Below are positions 25,828 through 33,950 of a stretch of 64,000 nt of DNA, piece by piece. This stretch comes from Sinomonas cellulolyticus. Lineage in GTDB: Bacteria > Actinomycetota > Actinomycetes > Actinomycetales > Micrococcaceae. Under the pieces are notes generated by a model, which was given only the letters and a program-made list of their open reading frames with translations, did no database searches and was not told the origin of the DNA. The translations under genes and the position numbers were made by a program. Numbering within the stretch: position 1 is the first letter of the stretch; each line of letters starts with the position of its first letter. Where the stretch lies: assembly GCF_014656475.1 (NCBI RefSeq), contig NZ_BNCM01000005.1, positions 62,001 to 126,000 of the forward strand. Direction: 5' to 3'.

Positions 25828-27374
25828 ATGAGCACCGAACAGGCGTTCGAACGCGATCCAGGGCGGCCGCAGGGCCCGCTGCCCTGGTGGGAGGCGCTCG
25901 AACTTCAGAACCTGCTCGATGCCGAAGATGCGCTCGCCGCCGCCGGGCACCCTGTAGATCCCGAGCCGTGGATGCTGACCGAGTGGAAGCTCGACGATTC
26001 CCCGTCGACGCTGCCAGTCCGAGCACCGCGGCTCGACGACGATCTGTTGCGGCTCGTCGGGGAGGAACCTGAGCAGCGTGACCCGGAATTGCCCGGTGCC
26101 GAGGACGGGCTGCTGCCTGCCGACGAGGAACTGCCCTCCCCCACGGCCGCCGTTGCCGACCTCCATGCGGAGGCGGCAGACCTACTGGTCGCGCGCCTCG
26201 AGCGGCTCGACCGGGAGGACGGGGCACGGGCGGGTGAAAGGGTCGTGGCCTTGGGCGCCCTCGCCCGCGCGCTGGGCGCCGCCTCAGACGATCCCCTTCT
26301 GCGGCGGGATGCTCCTTCCATTGTGGCCTCGTTGGTCTCAGCGACCCTGAAGGTCTCTGCCCGCACTGCCAAGAGAATGGTGACCGAAGCCCTCGAGCTC
26401 AACACGCCCGCGTGGCGTCCGCTCCTGGACGCAATGCGCCGCGGAGTGCTGCCCCAGCGCCGTGTGCGAGCGGTACTTGACGCAGCCCTTCCCGTGCCAG
26501 AGGAGAAGTTGACCCGCTTCCTGGCGGAGGCCATCGCCATCGCCGCACCCACGCTTTCCGATGGTGCCCCGGATCTGGATCGGATTCCTGCCCCGGGAGC
26601 ACTGAGCCGCCGTCTGCGGCGGGCGGCGGACAAGCACGCCTCGACACTCTGCTCGAGAGCACTGCCCGGTCCTTGCAGGGCGTCGGGGAGGCACGCACGC
26701 TTCCCCAACTGCGCGCCGACGTCCTCGCGGACCTGCTCACAGCACGCTCCGATCCAGATCGCGGTCGAAGCACCCCCGGAGGAACCCGGGCTCACATCAT
26801 CGCCACCATCCCCGCCCGGACCCTGCAGGGCATCTCGGAGGAGCCTGGAGAGATCCTCGGCTACGGTCAGATCGACCCCAAAGCGGCTCGACTCCTCGCG
26901 GCCCAAGCGGCGACATGGACCCGGATGTGGGTTGACCCCTTCACAGGGGCACCACTGGCGGTGGGGCGCACCCGCTACACCCCCACAGCAGCAATGCGGC
27001 GACAGCTCGGCGCTCGCGACATGACGTGCCGTTTCCCCGGATGCGACAAGCCCGCCGGAGCGACCGAGGCGGATCATACAAACGCTTGGGCCAACGGAGG
27101 CGAGACCAGCGTGGCCAACCTCGCGCTGCTCTGCCGCGAGCATCACCGCCTCAAGAGCGAGGGCTACTGGCGGCCCCGCCAGATCGGGCCACCGCCAGCC
27201 GACGCACTCACGCCGGACTGCCGTCAGGTCGCTGTGGCAAAGGCGCCGCCGATTGGCTCACGCGACCAGGACTCTCGGACTCCGGAGCACCCGCACGGGA
27301 CCATCGAGTGGACCTCTCCCACGGGACGCAGGTACATCACATACCCCGAAGGAGATCCGCCACCGCCGTTCTGA
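25828..27374 (+). pseudogene. DUF222/HNH endonuclease gene broken by frameshift and internal deletion
   Basis: The start (ATG 25828, six bases after TAGGTT) opens a DUF222 protein whose frame is coherent to about ADKHAS (near 26650). From there the homologous text (LLESTARSLQGVGEARTLPQ, then LRADVLADLL) continues in another frame to 27374 and ends with an intact HNH domain: CRFPGCDKPAGATEADHTNAW and NLALLCREHHRLKS. In relatives some 40 or more residues normally separate these two parts, so the junction looks like a deletion that also shifted the frame. The first frame runs on to 27024 as nonsense. DUF222/HNH proteins are repeated, mobile-like genes in actinobacteria. A sequencing error alone would not explain the missing segment. 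Confidence 0.75.
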
Positions 27375-27465
27375 GCGGCACGCGGCGCGCTGTCGGCGTA
27401 GTCACGCGTGCCCTTCTGTGGCACTCGGCACTTCCAGGGGTGGCGACCGCCCCAGCCGCTGTGTC

Positions 27466-27837
27466 CTACGCGGCGTTCAGGCGGGCGCGCACCTCATCCG
27501 TGTTGACGCCGAGATGGGCGAGCAGTGATGCCGCTGGATCCGGAATCCGATCGTCCAGCAGGGCGAGCAGCAGGTGCCGCTCGGTGAGAAGGCGTGACCG
27601 CTCTGCGGCCGCGTACTTGACGGAGCGCGCGAGCACGTCCTTGGCGCCGGAAGTGAACGGCAGGCGCCCGGTCCTGCTAGCCGCGGCGCTGGGGACCCGG
27701 CCGTCCCCGGCCGCGTCCCCGATGCCCTCCTGGACCGACGCCGCGGGGGCGCCGGGCAGCCCTGGATCGATCCCGACGGCGGCGAGCGCTTCACGGTCAA
27801 GCACCTCCTCGCCGGCGCGCGCCTGGGCGAGGCTCAC
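27466..27837 (-). CDS. Clp N-terminal domain protein, apparently without its normal start
   Basis: From the only usable start (GTG 27837) this gives 123 residues ending in a Clp-N repeat (LPFTSGAKDVLARSVKYAAA, then ERHLLLALLDD). The same frame upstream to about 27945 still encodes the first Clp-N repeat (STVSEGLLEARRRGDRRIGTQH, shown here to its core IGTQHLLLGLLHDPEGAAA), but contains no ATG, GTG or TTG before an in-frame TGA at 27958-27960. Stand-alone Clp-N proteins resemble the substrate-adaptor domain of ClpC without its ATPase. The gene thus seems to have lost its first few codons, next to a perfect palindrome (27956-27973). It could be dead, use a non-standard start, or make only the C-terminal half. 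Confidence 0.55.
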   Translation of the reverse strand: MSLAQARAGEEVLDREALAAVGIDPGLPGAPAASVQEGIGDAAGDGRVPSAAASRTGRLPFTSGAKDVLARSVKYAAAERSRLLTERHLLLALLDDRIPDPAASLLAHLGVNTDEVRARLNAA

Positions 27838-27955
27838 GCCGAGTGCCGCCGCGCCTTCCGGGTCGTGGAGCAGTCCCAGCAGCAGATGCTGCGTGCCGAT
27901 CCGTCGGTCGCCCCTACGCCGAGCCTCGAGGAGCCCTTCGCTTACAGTGCTGCGC

Positions 27956-27973
27956 TGTCAATCTAGATTGACA
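27956..27973. promoter_or_regulatory. Perfect 18-bp palindrome upstream of the Clp-N gene
   Basis: TGTCAATCTAGATTGACA is fully self-complementary. On the minus strand it contains TAGATT, which could serve as a -10 box with transcription beginning just where Clp-N homology begins. It also covers the in-frame stop that closes the reading frame. Probable operator of a stress or MarR/MerR-type regulator; the regulator is not in the window. Confidence 0.6.
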
Positions 27974-28029
27974 CGTGCTTCTACTCGCTGCCTCACTGTC
28001 CGCGCGAAGATCGGATCGCGGCCCGAGTC

Positions 28030-28443
28030 TCACGCCGCGATCTGCACCACGCCGCCGACCACGCGCGCAGCGAAGGCGGCAAGCGGGGTGCCGGCAGCAT
28101 CGAGACGCTCGCCGGTGACCAGGTCGTAGACCTGCTTGTGCAGGGGTGAGGCGATGGTCGGTCGACCGCTCCGGGAACCGACAATCCCCCGCGCCATGAC
28201 GTGGGCTCCGGTAGCGGGGTCGCGCTGCTCGACAGCGAAGACCTCGTTGCCGGGGAGGCGGAAGAGGGCGACCTGCCGGCCGCCGACGAGGGCCGCCTCG
28301 CCCCAGTTGGTCTCGAGGTCTGACAGGCGGCAGACATCGTGCCAACGTGCCGGGGAGGCCGAGAGAAAAGGGTCGTCAGGATCTGTCGAGCTCGATCGGA
28401 GGGAGCTCGAGGCGGCCAGGTGCGGAAGCGCTGTGATCGTCAT
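28030..28443 (-). CDS. nirD: Nitrite reductase small subunit (Rieske-fold NirD)
   Basis: A 137-residue protein. After about 30 variable residues comes the NirD Rieske-like fold: WHDVCRLSDLETNWGEAALV, QVALFRLPGNEVFAVEQRDP and the C-terminal SPLHKQVYDLVTGE. The Cys-His pairs of true Rieske proteins are absent, as in other NirD proteins. It partners NirB in the NADH-dependent siroheme nitrite reductase. Here it is divergent from nirB instead of behind it, so the shared 215-base region must control both. ATG follows TAGCGT (28450-28455, minus strand) by six bases, suggesting a leaderless message. Confidence 0.88.
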   Translation of the reverse strand: MTITALPHLAASSSLRSSSTDPDDPFLSASPARWHDVCRLSDLETNWGEAALVGGRQVALFRLPGNEVFAVEQRDPATGAHVMARGIVGSRSGRPTIASPLHKQVYDLVTGERLDAAGTPLAAFAARVVGGVVQIAA

Positions 28444-28466
28444 GCCTCCACGCTAGGGAAGGAGCA

Positions 28467-28482
28467 GTTTCGTCTGGGTTGA
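28467..28482 (-). promoter_or_regulatory. Candidate GlnR half-site at the nirD promoter
   Basis: On the minus strand TCAAC-n6-GAAAC (28467-28482) keeps a perfect GAAAC, half of the actinobacterial GlnR consensus GTnAC-n6-GAAAC, while the other half is poor. It sits 24 bases upstream of the nirD start, next to its -10 box. Confidence 0.35.
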
Positions 28483-28555
28483 CCGCACATCACAGCCGCG
28501 TAAAACCGACCTCACCGCCGCGGAAACACGCCTGTGACAGGGAAGTTAATCGCCC

Positions 28556-28582
28556 GTTACGCTCGGGCAACTGGTCCGAAAT
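28556..28582 (+). promoter_or_regulatory. GlnR binding site upstream of nirB
   Basis: GTTAC (28556-28560), six bases, GCAAC (28567-28571), six bases, GAAAT (28578-28582). The first two match the GlnR box GTnAC-n6-GnAAC with exact spacing, and the third keeps the 11-bp phase. It lies 77 bases before the nirB start. GlnR activates nitrate/nitrite assimilation genes in Streptomyces and mycobacteria under nitrogen limitation, so the context supports the call. Confidence 0.65.
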
Positions 28583-28658
28583 CGCGGCTTCCTAGGGTTG
28601 AGGAAACCCGCCGGAATGCGCACGTGCGCTCCGGCACCACCCTACGGAAGGCCCGACT

Positions 28659-31571
28659 GTGAGCATCAGCCAGCGCCCCATCCCCAGTCCCTCGCCCGCC
28701 CCCGCTCCCGTCCCCGGAACCTCCCCCGAGCAGCAGCCGGCGGCTTCGCCGATATCCCCGGCATCACTGACATCCCCGGCCAGCGCAACGTCGCCGACGT
28801 CCGCGGCCAGCGCAACGAGGGTGGTCGTTGTCGGCGGCGGTCCCGCGGCCCATCGGTTCACGGAGGCCATGGCCGCCCGAGGCCTCGATCGTCTGGACGG
28901 TTCCCGACGCTTCGAGGTCACCGTGCTCACCGAGGAGGCGCATCTCCCCTACGACCGCGTGGCACTGTCCAAGGCGCTCACGGGCGACCCCTCCGACGTC
29001 GACCTCACCCTCGGAGCCGCCTCGCTCTGGGCCACGCCCGGGATCACCCTGCGTACAGGCTCTCGCGTCACCGCAGTCGACACCGCCGCGCGGACGGTCA
29101 CGGCCCTCGGCCCGGACGGAACCGTCCATGAACACCCCTACGACGAGCTCGTCCTCGCGACGGGCTCGAGCGCAGCCCGCCTGCCGATCCCCGGCGCCGA
29201 CCGCACCCACGTATACCGCACCCTCGAGGACGTCTGGTTCCTCCGCGAGGAGATCGCGCGGCTCACCACGCGCCTCGGCCGTGCGCCACGCGTGGCGGTC
29301 GTCGGGGGCGGGCTGCTGGGCATCGAGGCTGCCGCGGGCGCCCAGTCCCTCGGCGCCGAGGCCGCGATCATCGACGGCTCCCCGTGGCCTATGAACCGGC
29401 AGCTCGACGAGGGTGCCGGGCAAGCGCTCACACGGCTCATCGCAGCCAAGGGTCTCGCCCTCCATGGCGGCGTCTTCCCGTCGGAGATCCTGGTCGAGGA
29501 CGAGCGCGCGGCCGCGACCCGCCCTGCAGGCCCGGAATCAGGGACCACGGACGACGGCGGCCGCGTCTCCGGGGTGCTCCTGGCCGACGGGACGGTGGTC
29601 GCCGCAGACCTCGTGGTGGTGGCCATCGGCGTCCGGCCCCGCGACGAGCTCATCCGCTCTGCACTGGATGCCCAGTCTGGGCTGGATGGTCAGTCCGCGC
29701 TGCACACGGAAGAGGAATCTGCCGCGCAGGGGCGCCCGGACCAAGCGCAGGCGACCTTCGAGCTCGGCCCGCGGGGCGGCGTCGTGATCGACGAGGCCTG
29801 CGCGACCGGAGCGCCCCACGTGTGGGCCATCGGGGAGGTCGCGAGCTTCGGCGGCATGTGCCTCGGCCTTGTGGCTCCCGCTAACACCATGGCGGAGATC
29901 GTGGCCGACCGCCTCCACGGCGGCGACGCCGCCTTCCCCGGGTTCGATACCGCGACCAAGCTCAAGCTCTCCGGCGTGGACGTGGCGAGCTTCGGCGACG
30001 CATTCGCGGCGGAGCCGGGCGCACTCGAGATCGTCTATGCGGATCCCGCCCGCGGCGTCTACCAGAAGATCGTCACGACAGACGACGCACGCACCCTCCT
30101 CGGCGGCATCTTCGTCGGGGACGCCTCCCCCTACATGAGCCTGCGTCCCCTGATCGGCCGGGAGCTCCCTGCCGAACCGGCGGCGTTCCTGTCGGCTGCC
30201 GGCTCCGAGGGTTCCGAGGCAGCGCAGGCAGAGCTGCCGGATGACGCGATCCTGTGCTCCTGCAACAACGTCGCGGCCGGGACGCTCCGCGATGCCGTCA
30301 ACTCCTGCGGGACCTGCGAAGGGAAGGAGCCTGTGCAGGACGTGGCCGGCCTCAAGTCGTGCACGCGCGCCGGGACGCAGTGCGGCTCGTGCGTGCCGAT
30401 GATCAAGAAGCTCCTCGAAGGCGAGCTCGCCAAGTCCGGGGTGTCCGTGAGCAAGGCGCTGTGCGAGCACATCCCGCTCTCGCGGCAGGAACTCTTCGAC
30501 AGGATCCGGGTGCTCGGCCTGACCTCCTTCGAGGACATCATGTCCCGCTACGGGTCCGGCGCCGGGTGCGACATCTGCAAGCCCACCATCGCCTCGATCC
30601 TCGCATCCCAGCACTCGGCCTACGTGCTCGACGCCGGCCGCGGCACCCTCCAGGACACCAACGACCGGGCCCTGGCCAACATGCAGAAGGACGGCACGTA
30701 CTCGGTCGTGCCGCGCATCCCCGGGGGCGAGATCACCCCCGAGAAGCTCGGGGTCATCGCGTCGGTCGCCCAGAAGTACAGCCTCTACACCAAGATCACC
30801 GGCGGCCAGCGGATCGACATGTTCGGCGCCCGGCTCGAGCAGCTTCCCGACATCTGGGCCGAGCTCATCGCGGCGGGCATGGAGTCGGGGCAGGCGTACG
30901 GCAAGAGCCTGCGGACGGTGAAGAGCTGCGTCGGGTCAACCTGGTGCCGCTACGGCCAGCAGGACTCCGTGGGCATGGCGATCCAGCTCGAGCTGCGCTA
31001 CCGGGGCCTGCGCAGCCCGCACAAGCTCAAGCTCGGCGTCTCGGGCTGTGCGCGCGAGTGCGCCGAGGCCCGCGGCAAGGACGTGGGCGTCATCGCGACC
31101 GCGGACGGCTGGAACCTGTACGTGGGCGGCAACGGCGGCGCGACCCCGGCCCACGCCCAGCTCCTGGCCAAGGACCTGGACGATGAGACGCTCATCAGGT
31201 ACATCGACCGCTACTTCATGTACTACATCCGCACCGCCGACCGCCTGCAGCGCACCGCTCGCTGGCAGGAGGAGCTCGACGGCGGGCTCGAGCACGTGCG
31301 CCAGGTCGTCGTCGAGGACTCGCTCGGGATCGCCGCCGAGCTCGAGGCCGCCATGGCCAGCCACGTCGAGCACTACGAGGACGAGTGGGCCGCGACGCTG
31401 AAGGACCCCGAGCGCCTGCGCCGCTTCCGTACCTTCGTCAACGCCCCCGACGCCGCCGACGACTCGATCGTGCACGTCCCCGAGCGCGACCAGGTCCGGC
31501 CCGCCACCACCGCCGAACGCGTCTCGCTCGGCGCCGGCATCCCGCTCCGCCCCCACCTCGAGGAGGCCTGA
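28659..31571 (+). CDS. nirB: Nitrite reductase [NAD(P)H] large subunit
   Basis: A 970-residue enzyme that reduces nitrite to ammonium with six electrons. Order: a 50-residue Pro/Ser/Ala-rich extension unusual for NirB; FAD/NAD domain (VVVVGGGPAAHRF, VAVVGGGLLGIEAAAGA, VWAIGEVASF); BFD-like [2Fe-2S] domain (CSCNNV then CTRAGTQCGSC); nitrite/sulfite reductase domains with the siroheme/[4Fe-4S] ligands CVGSTWC and CARECAE. GTG is preceded by GGAAGG. The methyltransferase gene starts one base after the stop, and a hemD-like gene follows, so the operon makes enzyme and siroheme together. A GlnR box lies upstream. The extension is encoded by short SPAS/TSPT-type repeats. Confidence 0.94.
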   Translation: MSISQRPIPSPSPAPAPVPGTSPEQQPAASPISPASLTSPASATSPTSAASATRVVVVGGGPAAHRFTEAMAARGLDRLDGSRRFEVTVLTEEAHLPYDRVALSKALTGDPSDVDLTLGAASLWATPGITLRTGSRVTAVDTAARTVTALGPDGTVHEHPYDELVLATGSSAARLPIPGADRTHVYRTLEDVWFLREEIARLTTRLGRAPRVAVVGGGLLGIEAAAGAQSLGAEAAIIDGSPWPMNRQLDEGAGQALTRLIAAKGLALHGGVFPSEILVEDERAAATRPAGPESGTTDDGGRVSGVLLADGTVVAADLVVVAIGVRPRDELIRSALDAQSGLDGQSALHTEEESAAQGRPDQAQATFELGPRGGVVIDEACATGAPHVWAIGEVASFGGMCLGLVAPANTMAEIVADRLHGGDAAFPGFDTATKLKLSGVDVASFGDAFAAEPGALEIVYADPARGVYQKIVTTDDARTLLGGIFVGDASPYMSLRPLIGRELPAEPAAFLSAAGSEGSEAAQAELPDDAILCSCNNVAAGTLRDAVNSCGTCEGKEPVQDVAGLKSCTRAGTQCGSCVPMIKKLLEGELAKSGVSVSKALCEHIPLSRQELFDRIRVLGLTSFEDIMSRYGSGAGCDICKPTIASILASQHSAYVLDAGRGTLQDTNDRALANMQKDGTYSVVPRIPGGEITPEKLGVIASVAQKYSLYTKITGGQRIDMFGARLEQLPDIWAELIAAGMESGQAYGKSLRTVKSCVGSTWCRYGQQDSVGMAIQLELRYRGLRSPHKLKLGVSGCARECAEARGKDVGVIATADGWNLYVGGNGGATPAHAQLLAKDLDDETLIRYIDRYFMYYIRTADRLQRTARWQEELDGGLEHVRQVVVEDSLGIAAELEAAMASHVEHYEDEWAATLKDPERLRRFRTFVNAPDAADDSIVHVPERDQVRPATTAERVSLGAGIPLRPHLEEA

Positions 31572-31572
31572 C

Positions 31573-32751
31573 ATGAAGGTCGAGATCATGCTCAAGGGCC
31601 TCCCTGTTGCCGTGCTGGGCGATGCGGACGCCTCCCGCCAAGCGCTCGCGCGGTACCGCAGGGCCGGAGCCCTCGTCTCGCACTACGAGTGCCCTGAGGC
31701 ATTCGGAGAGTCCCTGTCGAGCGCTGCGGCCGCGCCCGAGAAGCTCGCGCCTGACCAGCCCGCGCCTGAGAAGCTGGCGCCTGACCAGTGCGCGCCCCGG
31801 GCGGCGGCACCGGCGCGGCCGGCGCTCGTCGCCGTCGTGCGCAATCCCGGGAACGCCGCGTACGACGCCGCGTGGTCGCCAGTGGTGGACCGCTTCCGCG
31901 CCCTCGGCGTGCCCGTCGTCGAGGAGCCGCCCGCCGGCCCGCGGGGGCACGTCACCCTCGTGGGCGGCGGACCGGGCTCCCGCGGCCTGCTCACCGTGGA
32001 TGCCGTCGAGGCGCTGCGGGACGCGGACGTCGTGCTCTTCGACCGGCTTGCGCCCTGGCGGGACCTGGCCGAGCTCACGACCGGGCTGCTGGTCGACGTC
32101 GGCAAGCTCCCAGGCCACCACAAGGTCCCGCAGGACGAGATCAATCGCCTCCTCGTGGAGCATGCCGTGGGACGGGTCGATGGGTCTGAGCGAACAGCCG
32201 GGGCGGGCCGAACGGGCGGGGCGGGCGCGAACGTGGTCCGGCTCAAGGGAGGGGACCCGTTCGTGTTCGGCCGAGGCGCCGAGGAGGCCGCCGCGTGCGC
32301 CGAGGCCGGAGTGCCCGTGCGGGTCGTCTCGGGGATCTCAAGCTCGATCGCCGTTCCCGCAGCCGCCGGCATCCCAGTCACACACCGCAACATGAGCCAC
32401 GCGTTCACCGTCGTCTCCGGGCATGCACCGCTCAGCGATGCCGAGCACCGCCATCTGGCAGGGCTCGCCGGGGAGGGTGGGACCGTCGTCGTGCTCATGG
32501 GCATCGCGAACCTGCCGCATCTCGCGGCGGGACTCGGCAGGGCCGGCCTCACGGCGCAGACCCCGCTCGCCGTCGTGGAGCGCGGGCACCAGCCCGGGCA
32601 GCGCACCACCCTGACCACGCTCGGTGCCGCGACGGTGGACACGGCCGGCTGTGCGAATCCCGCGGTGATCGTCATCGGCGAGGTCGTGCGGCTCGCGGCG
32701 GACGGAACCGGCGCGGCCGCCCTGGCCGCCGGCCTGGTGGGTGCCGCGTGA
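31573..32751 (+). CDS. cobA: Uroporphyrinogen-III C-methyltransferase with a degenerate N-terminal domain
   Basis: A 392-residue protein. Residues about 127-390 are a complete SUMT: GHVTLVGGGPGSRGLLTVDA, DVVLFDRLA, VVRLKGGDPFVFGRGAEE, VVSGISSSIAVPAAAGIPVTHR. It methylates uroporphyrinogen III to precorrin-2, the first step to siroheme for NirB. Residues 1-125 look like a worn-out SirC/CysG NAD-binding domain (LPVAVLGDADASRQALARYRRAGA, later LVAVVRNPGNAAYDAAWSPV), but the GGG nucleotide loop is missing, so dehydrogenase activity is doubtful. A repeated EKLAPDQ linker joins the parts. GAGGAGG precedes ATG; nirB stop is one base upstream. The stop overlaps the next GTG. Confidence 0.87.
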   Translation: MKVEIMLKGLPVAVLGDADASRQALARYRRAGALVSHYECPEAFGESLSSAAAAPEKLAPDQPAPEKLAPDQCAPRAAAPARPALVAVVRNPGNAAYDAAWSPVVDRFRALGVPVVEEPPAGPRGHVTLVGGGPGSRGLLTVDAVEALRDADVVLFDRLAPWRDLAELTTGLLVDVGKLPGHHKVPQDEINRLLVEHAVGRVDGSERTAGAGRTGGAGANVVRLKGGDPFVFGRGAEEAAACAEAGVPVRVVSGISSSIAVPAAAGIPVTHRNMSHAFTVVSGHAPLSDAEHRHLAGLAGEGGTVVVLMGIANLPHLAAGLGRAGLTAQTPLAVVERGHQPGQRTTLTTLGAATVDTAGCANPAVIVIGEVVRLAADGTGAAALAAGLVGAA

Positions 32752-33863
32752 CCGCGTCAACAGCGCCGCTGAAGGGCTACCGCATCGGCGTCACGTCCCA
32801 CCGGCGGTCAGAGGATCTCATCGACGCCCTCGAGCGGCGCGGCGCCGAGGTGCTCCACGCCCCTATCCTCACCATCGCTCCAGCGGCCGAGGACGTCGAC
32901 CTCCTCGAGGACACGCGCAGGATCATCGCTTCCCGGCCCGACGTCTGCATCATCACCACCGCCTACGGCATGCGCCGTTGGCTCGAGGTGGCGGACGCGT
33001 CCGGGCTCGGCGAGGAGCTCCAGGAAACCCTGAGCCGCGCGGAGCTGTATGTGCGCGGCCCCAAGGCCCGCGGCGCCGTCCGCGCAGCAGGCCTCGCCGA
33101 CGTCGGCATTTCGAGCGACGAGACCACTGCGACCCTCGTCGACCTCGTGCTGCGCGTGCCCGGCGGGATCGCGGGCCGCCGGGTGGTCGTGCAGCTCCAC
33201 GGCTACACCGACGGCGTGCAGCTCGACCGGCTGCGTGAGGCCGGCGCCGAGCTCCAGACCGTCACCCCGTACCGCTGGGTCCGGCCCGAGAACGGCGGCC
33301 CGGTCCGGGCCCTCATCGACGCGGCCTGCTCAGGCGAGCTCGATGTCCTCACGTTCACGAGCGCGCCAGCTGTGGACGCCCTGTTCAGCACCGCGCACGA
33401 GCTGGGCCTCTACCCAGAGCTCATCTCGGCGCTGCGGCGGCGGGTGGACACTGCCGCGGTGGGGCCCATCACGGCAGCGCCCCTCGAAGCGGCGGGGCTG
33501 CGTCCCTGGGTCCCCGAGCGCTTCCGCATGGGAGCCCTCGTCAAGCTCGTCGCCGACAACCTCGGCCGCCGCTCCGGCCGCACCCTGACGAGCCCCGCAG
33601 GAGCGATCCGCCTGCATGGACGGGCCATCACCGTCGGGGCAGAGGAACTGATCCTCGGTCCCGCCGCAACGCTGCTGTTCCGGACCCTGTTCGAGGCCGG
33701 CGGCGCCGTCGTTCCCCGGGAGACGCTCGCTCGGCTCGTGTCCCCCACCGCCTCCGACCACGCCCTCGACATGGCCGTGAGCCGGCTGCGCAGCGCACTC
33801 CCCGCGCCCGGGCTCGTGCAGACCGTGGTGAAGAGGGGGTACAGGCTCCGGGTCACGGCATAG
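32748..33863 (+). CDS. hemD: Uroporphyrinogen-III synthase fused to a winged-helix DNA-binding domain
   Basis: A 371-residue protein starting at a GTG that overlaps the cobA stop. Residues about 8-265 match HemD (YRIGVTSHRRSEDLIDALER, ITTAYGMRRWLEVA, LTFTSAPAVDALF, AVGPITAAPLEAAGL). Residues about 275-371 form an OmpR/PhoB-type winged helix ending FRTLFEAGGAVVPRETLARL, then HALDMAVSRLRSAL and VVKRGYRLRV. The same fusion exists in mycobacteria (Rv0260c), near nitrate/nitrite genes. It may be a second, pathway-linked uroporphyrinogen-III synthase, or a regulator that senses a tetrapyrrole. Third gene of the nirB operon. Confidence 0.85.
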   Translation: MTASTAPLKGYRIGVTSHRRSEDLIDALERRGAEVLHAPILTIAPAAEDVDLLEDTRRIIASRPDVCIITTAYGMRRWLEVADASGLGEELQETLSRAELYVRGPKARGAVRAAGLADVGISSDETTATLVDLVLRVPGGIAGRRVVVQLHGYTDGVQLDRLREAGAELQTVTPYRWVRPENGGPVRALIDAACSGELDVLTFTSAPAVDALFSTAHELGLYPELISALRRRVDTAAVGPITAAPLEAAGLRPWVPERFRMGALVKLVADNLGRRSGRTLTSPAGAIRLHGRAITVGAEELILGPAATLLFRTLFEAGGAVVPRETLARLVSPTASDHALDMAVSRLRSALPAPGLVQTVVKRGYRLRVTA

Positions 33864-33884
33864 CGTGTGCCAGCAATAACGTGT

Positions 33885-33914
33885 GCCGGTAGCCGATATG
33901 CCGGTAGCCGATAT
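33885..33914. repeat. 15-bp direct tandem repeat upstream of deoC
   Basis: GCCGGTAGCCGATAT occurs at 33885-33899 and 33900-33914, followed by a partial copy. It begins 21 bases after the hemD stop and ends near a TATGGGAT -10-like stretch before deoC. Confidence 0.85.
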
Positions 33915-33950
33915 GCCAGTATGGGATGACCCAAGCGAAAGGACGCTGAC

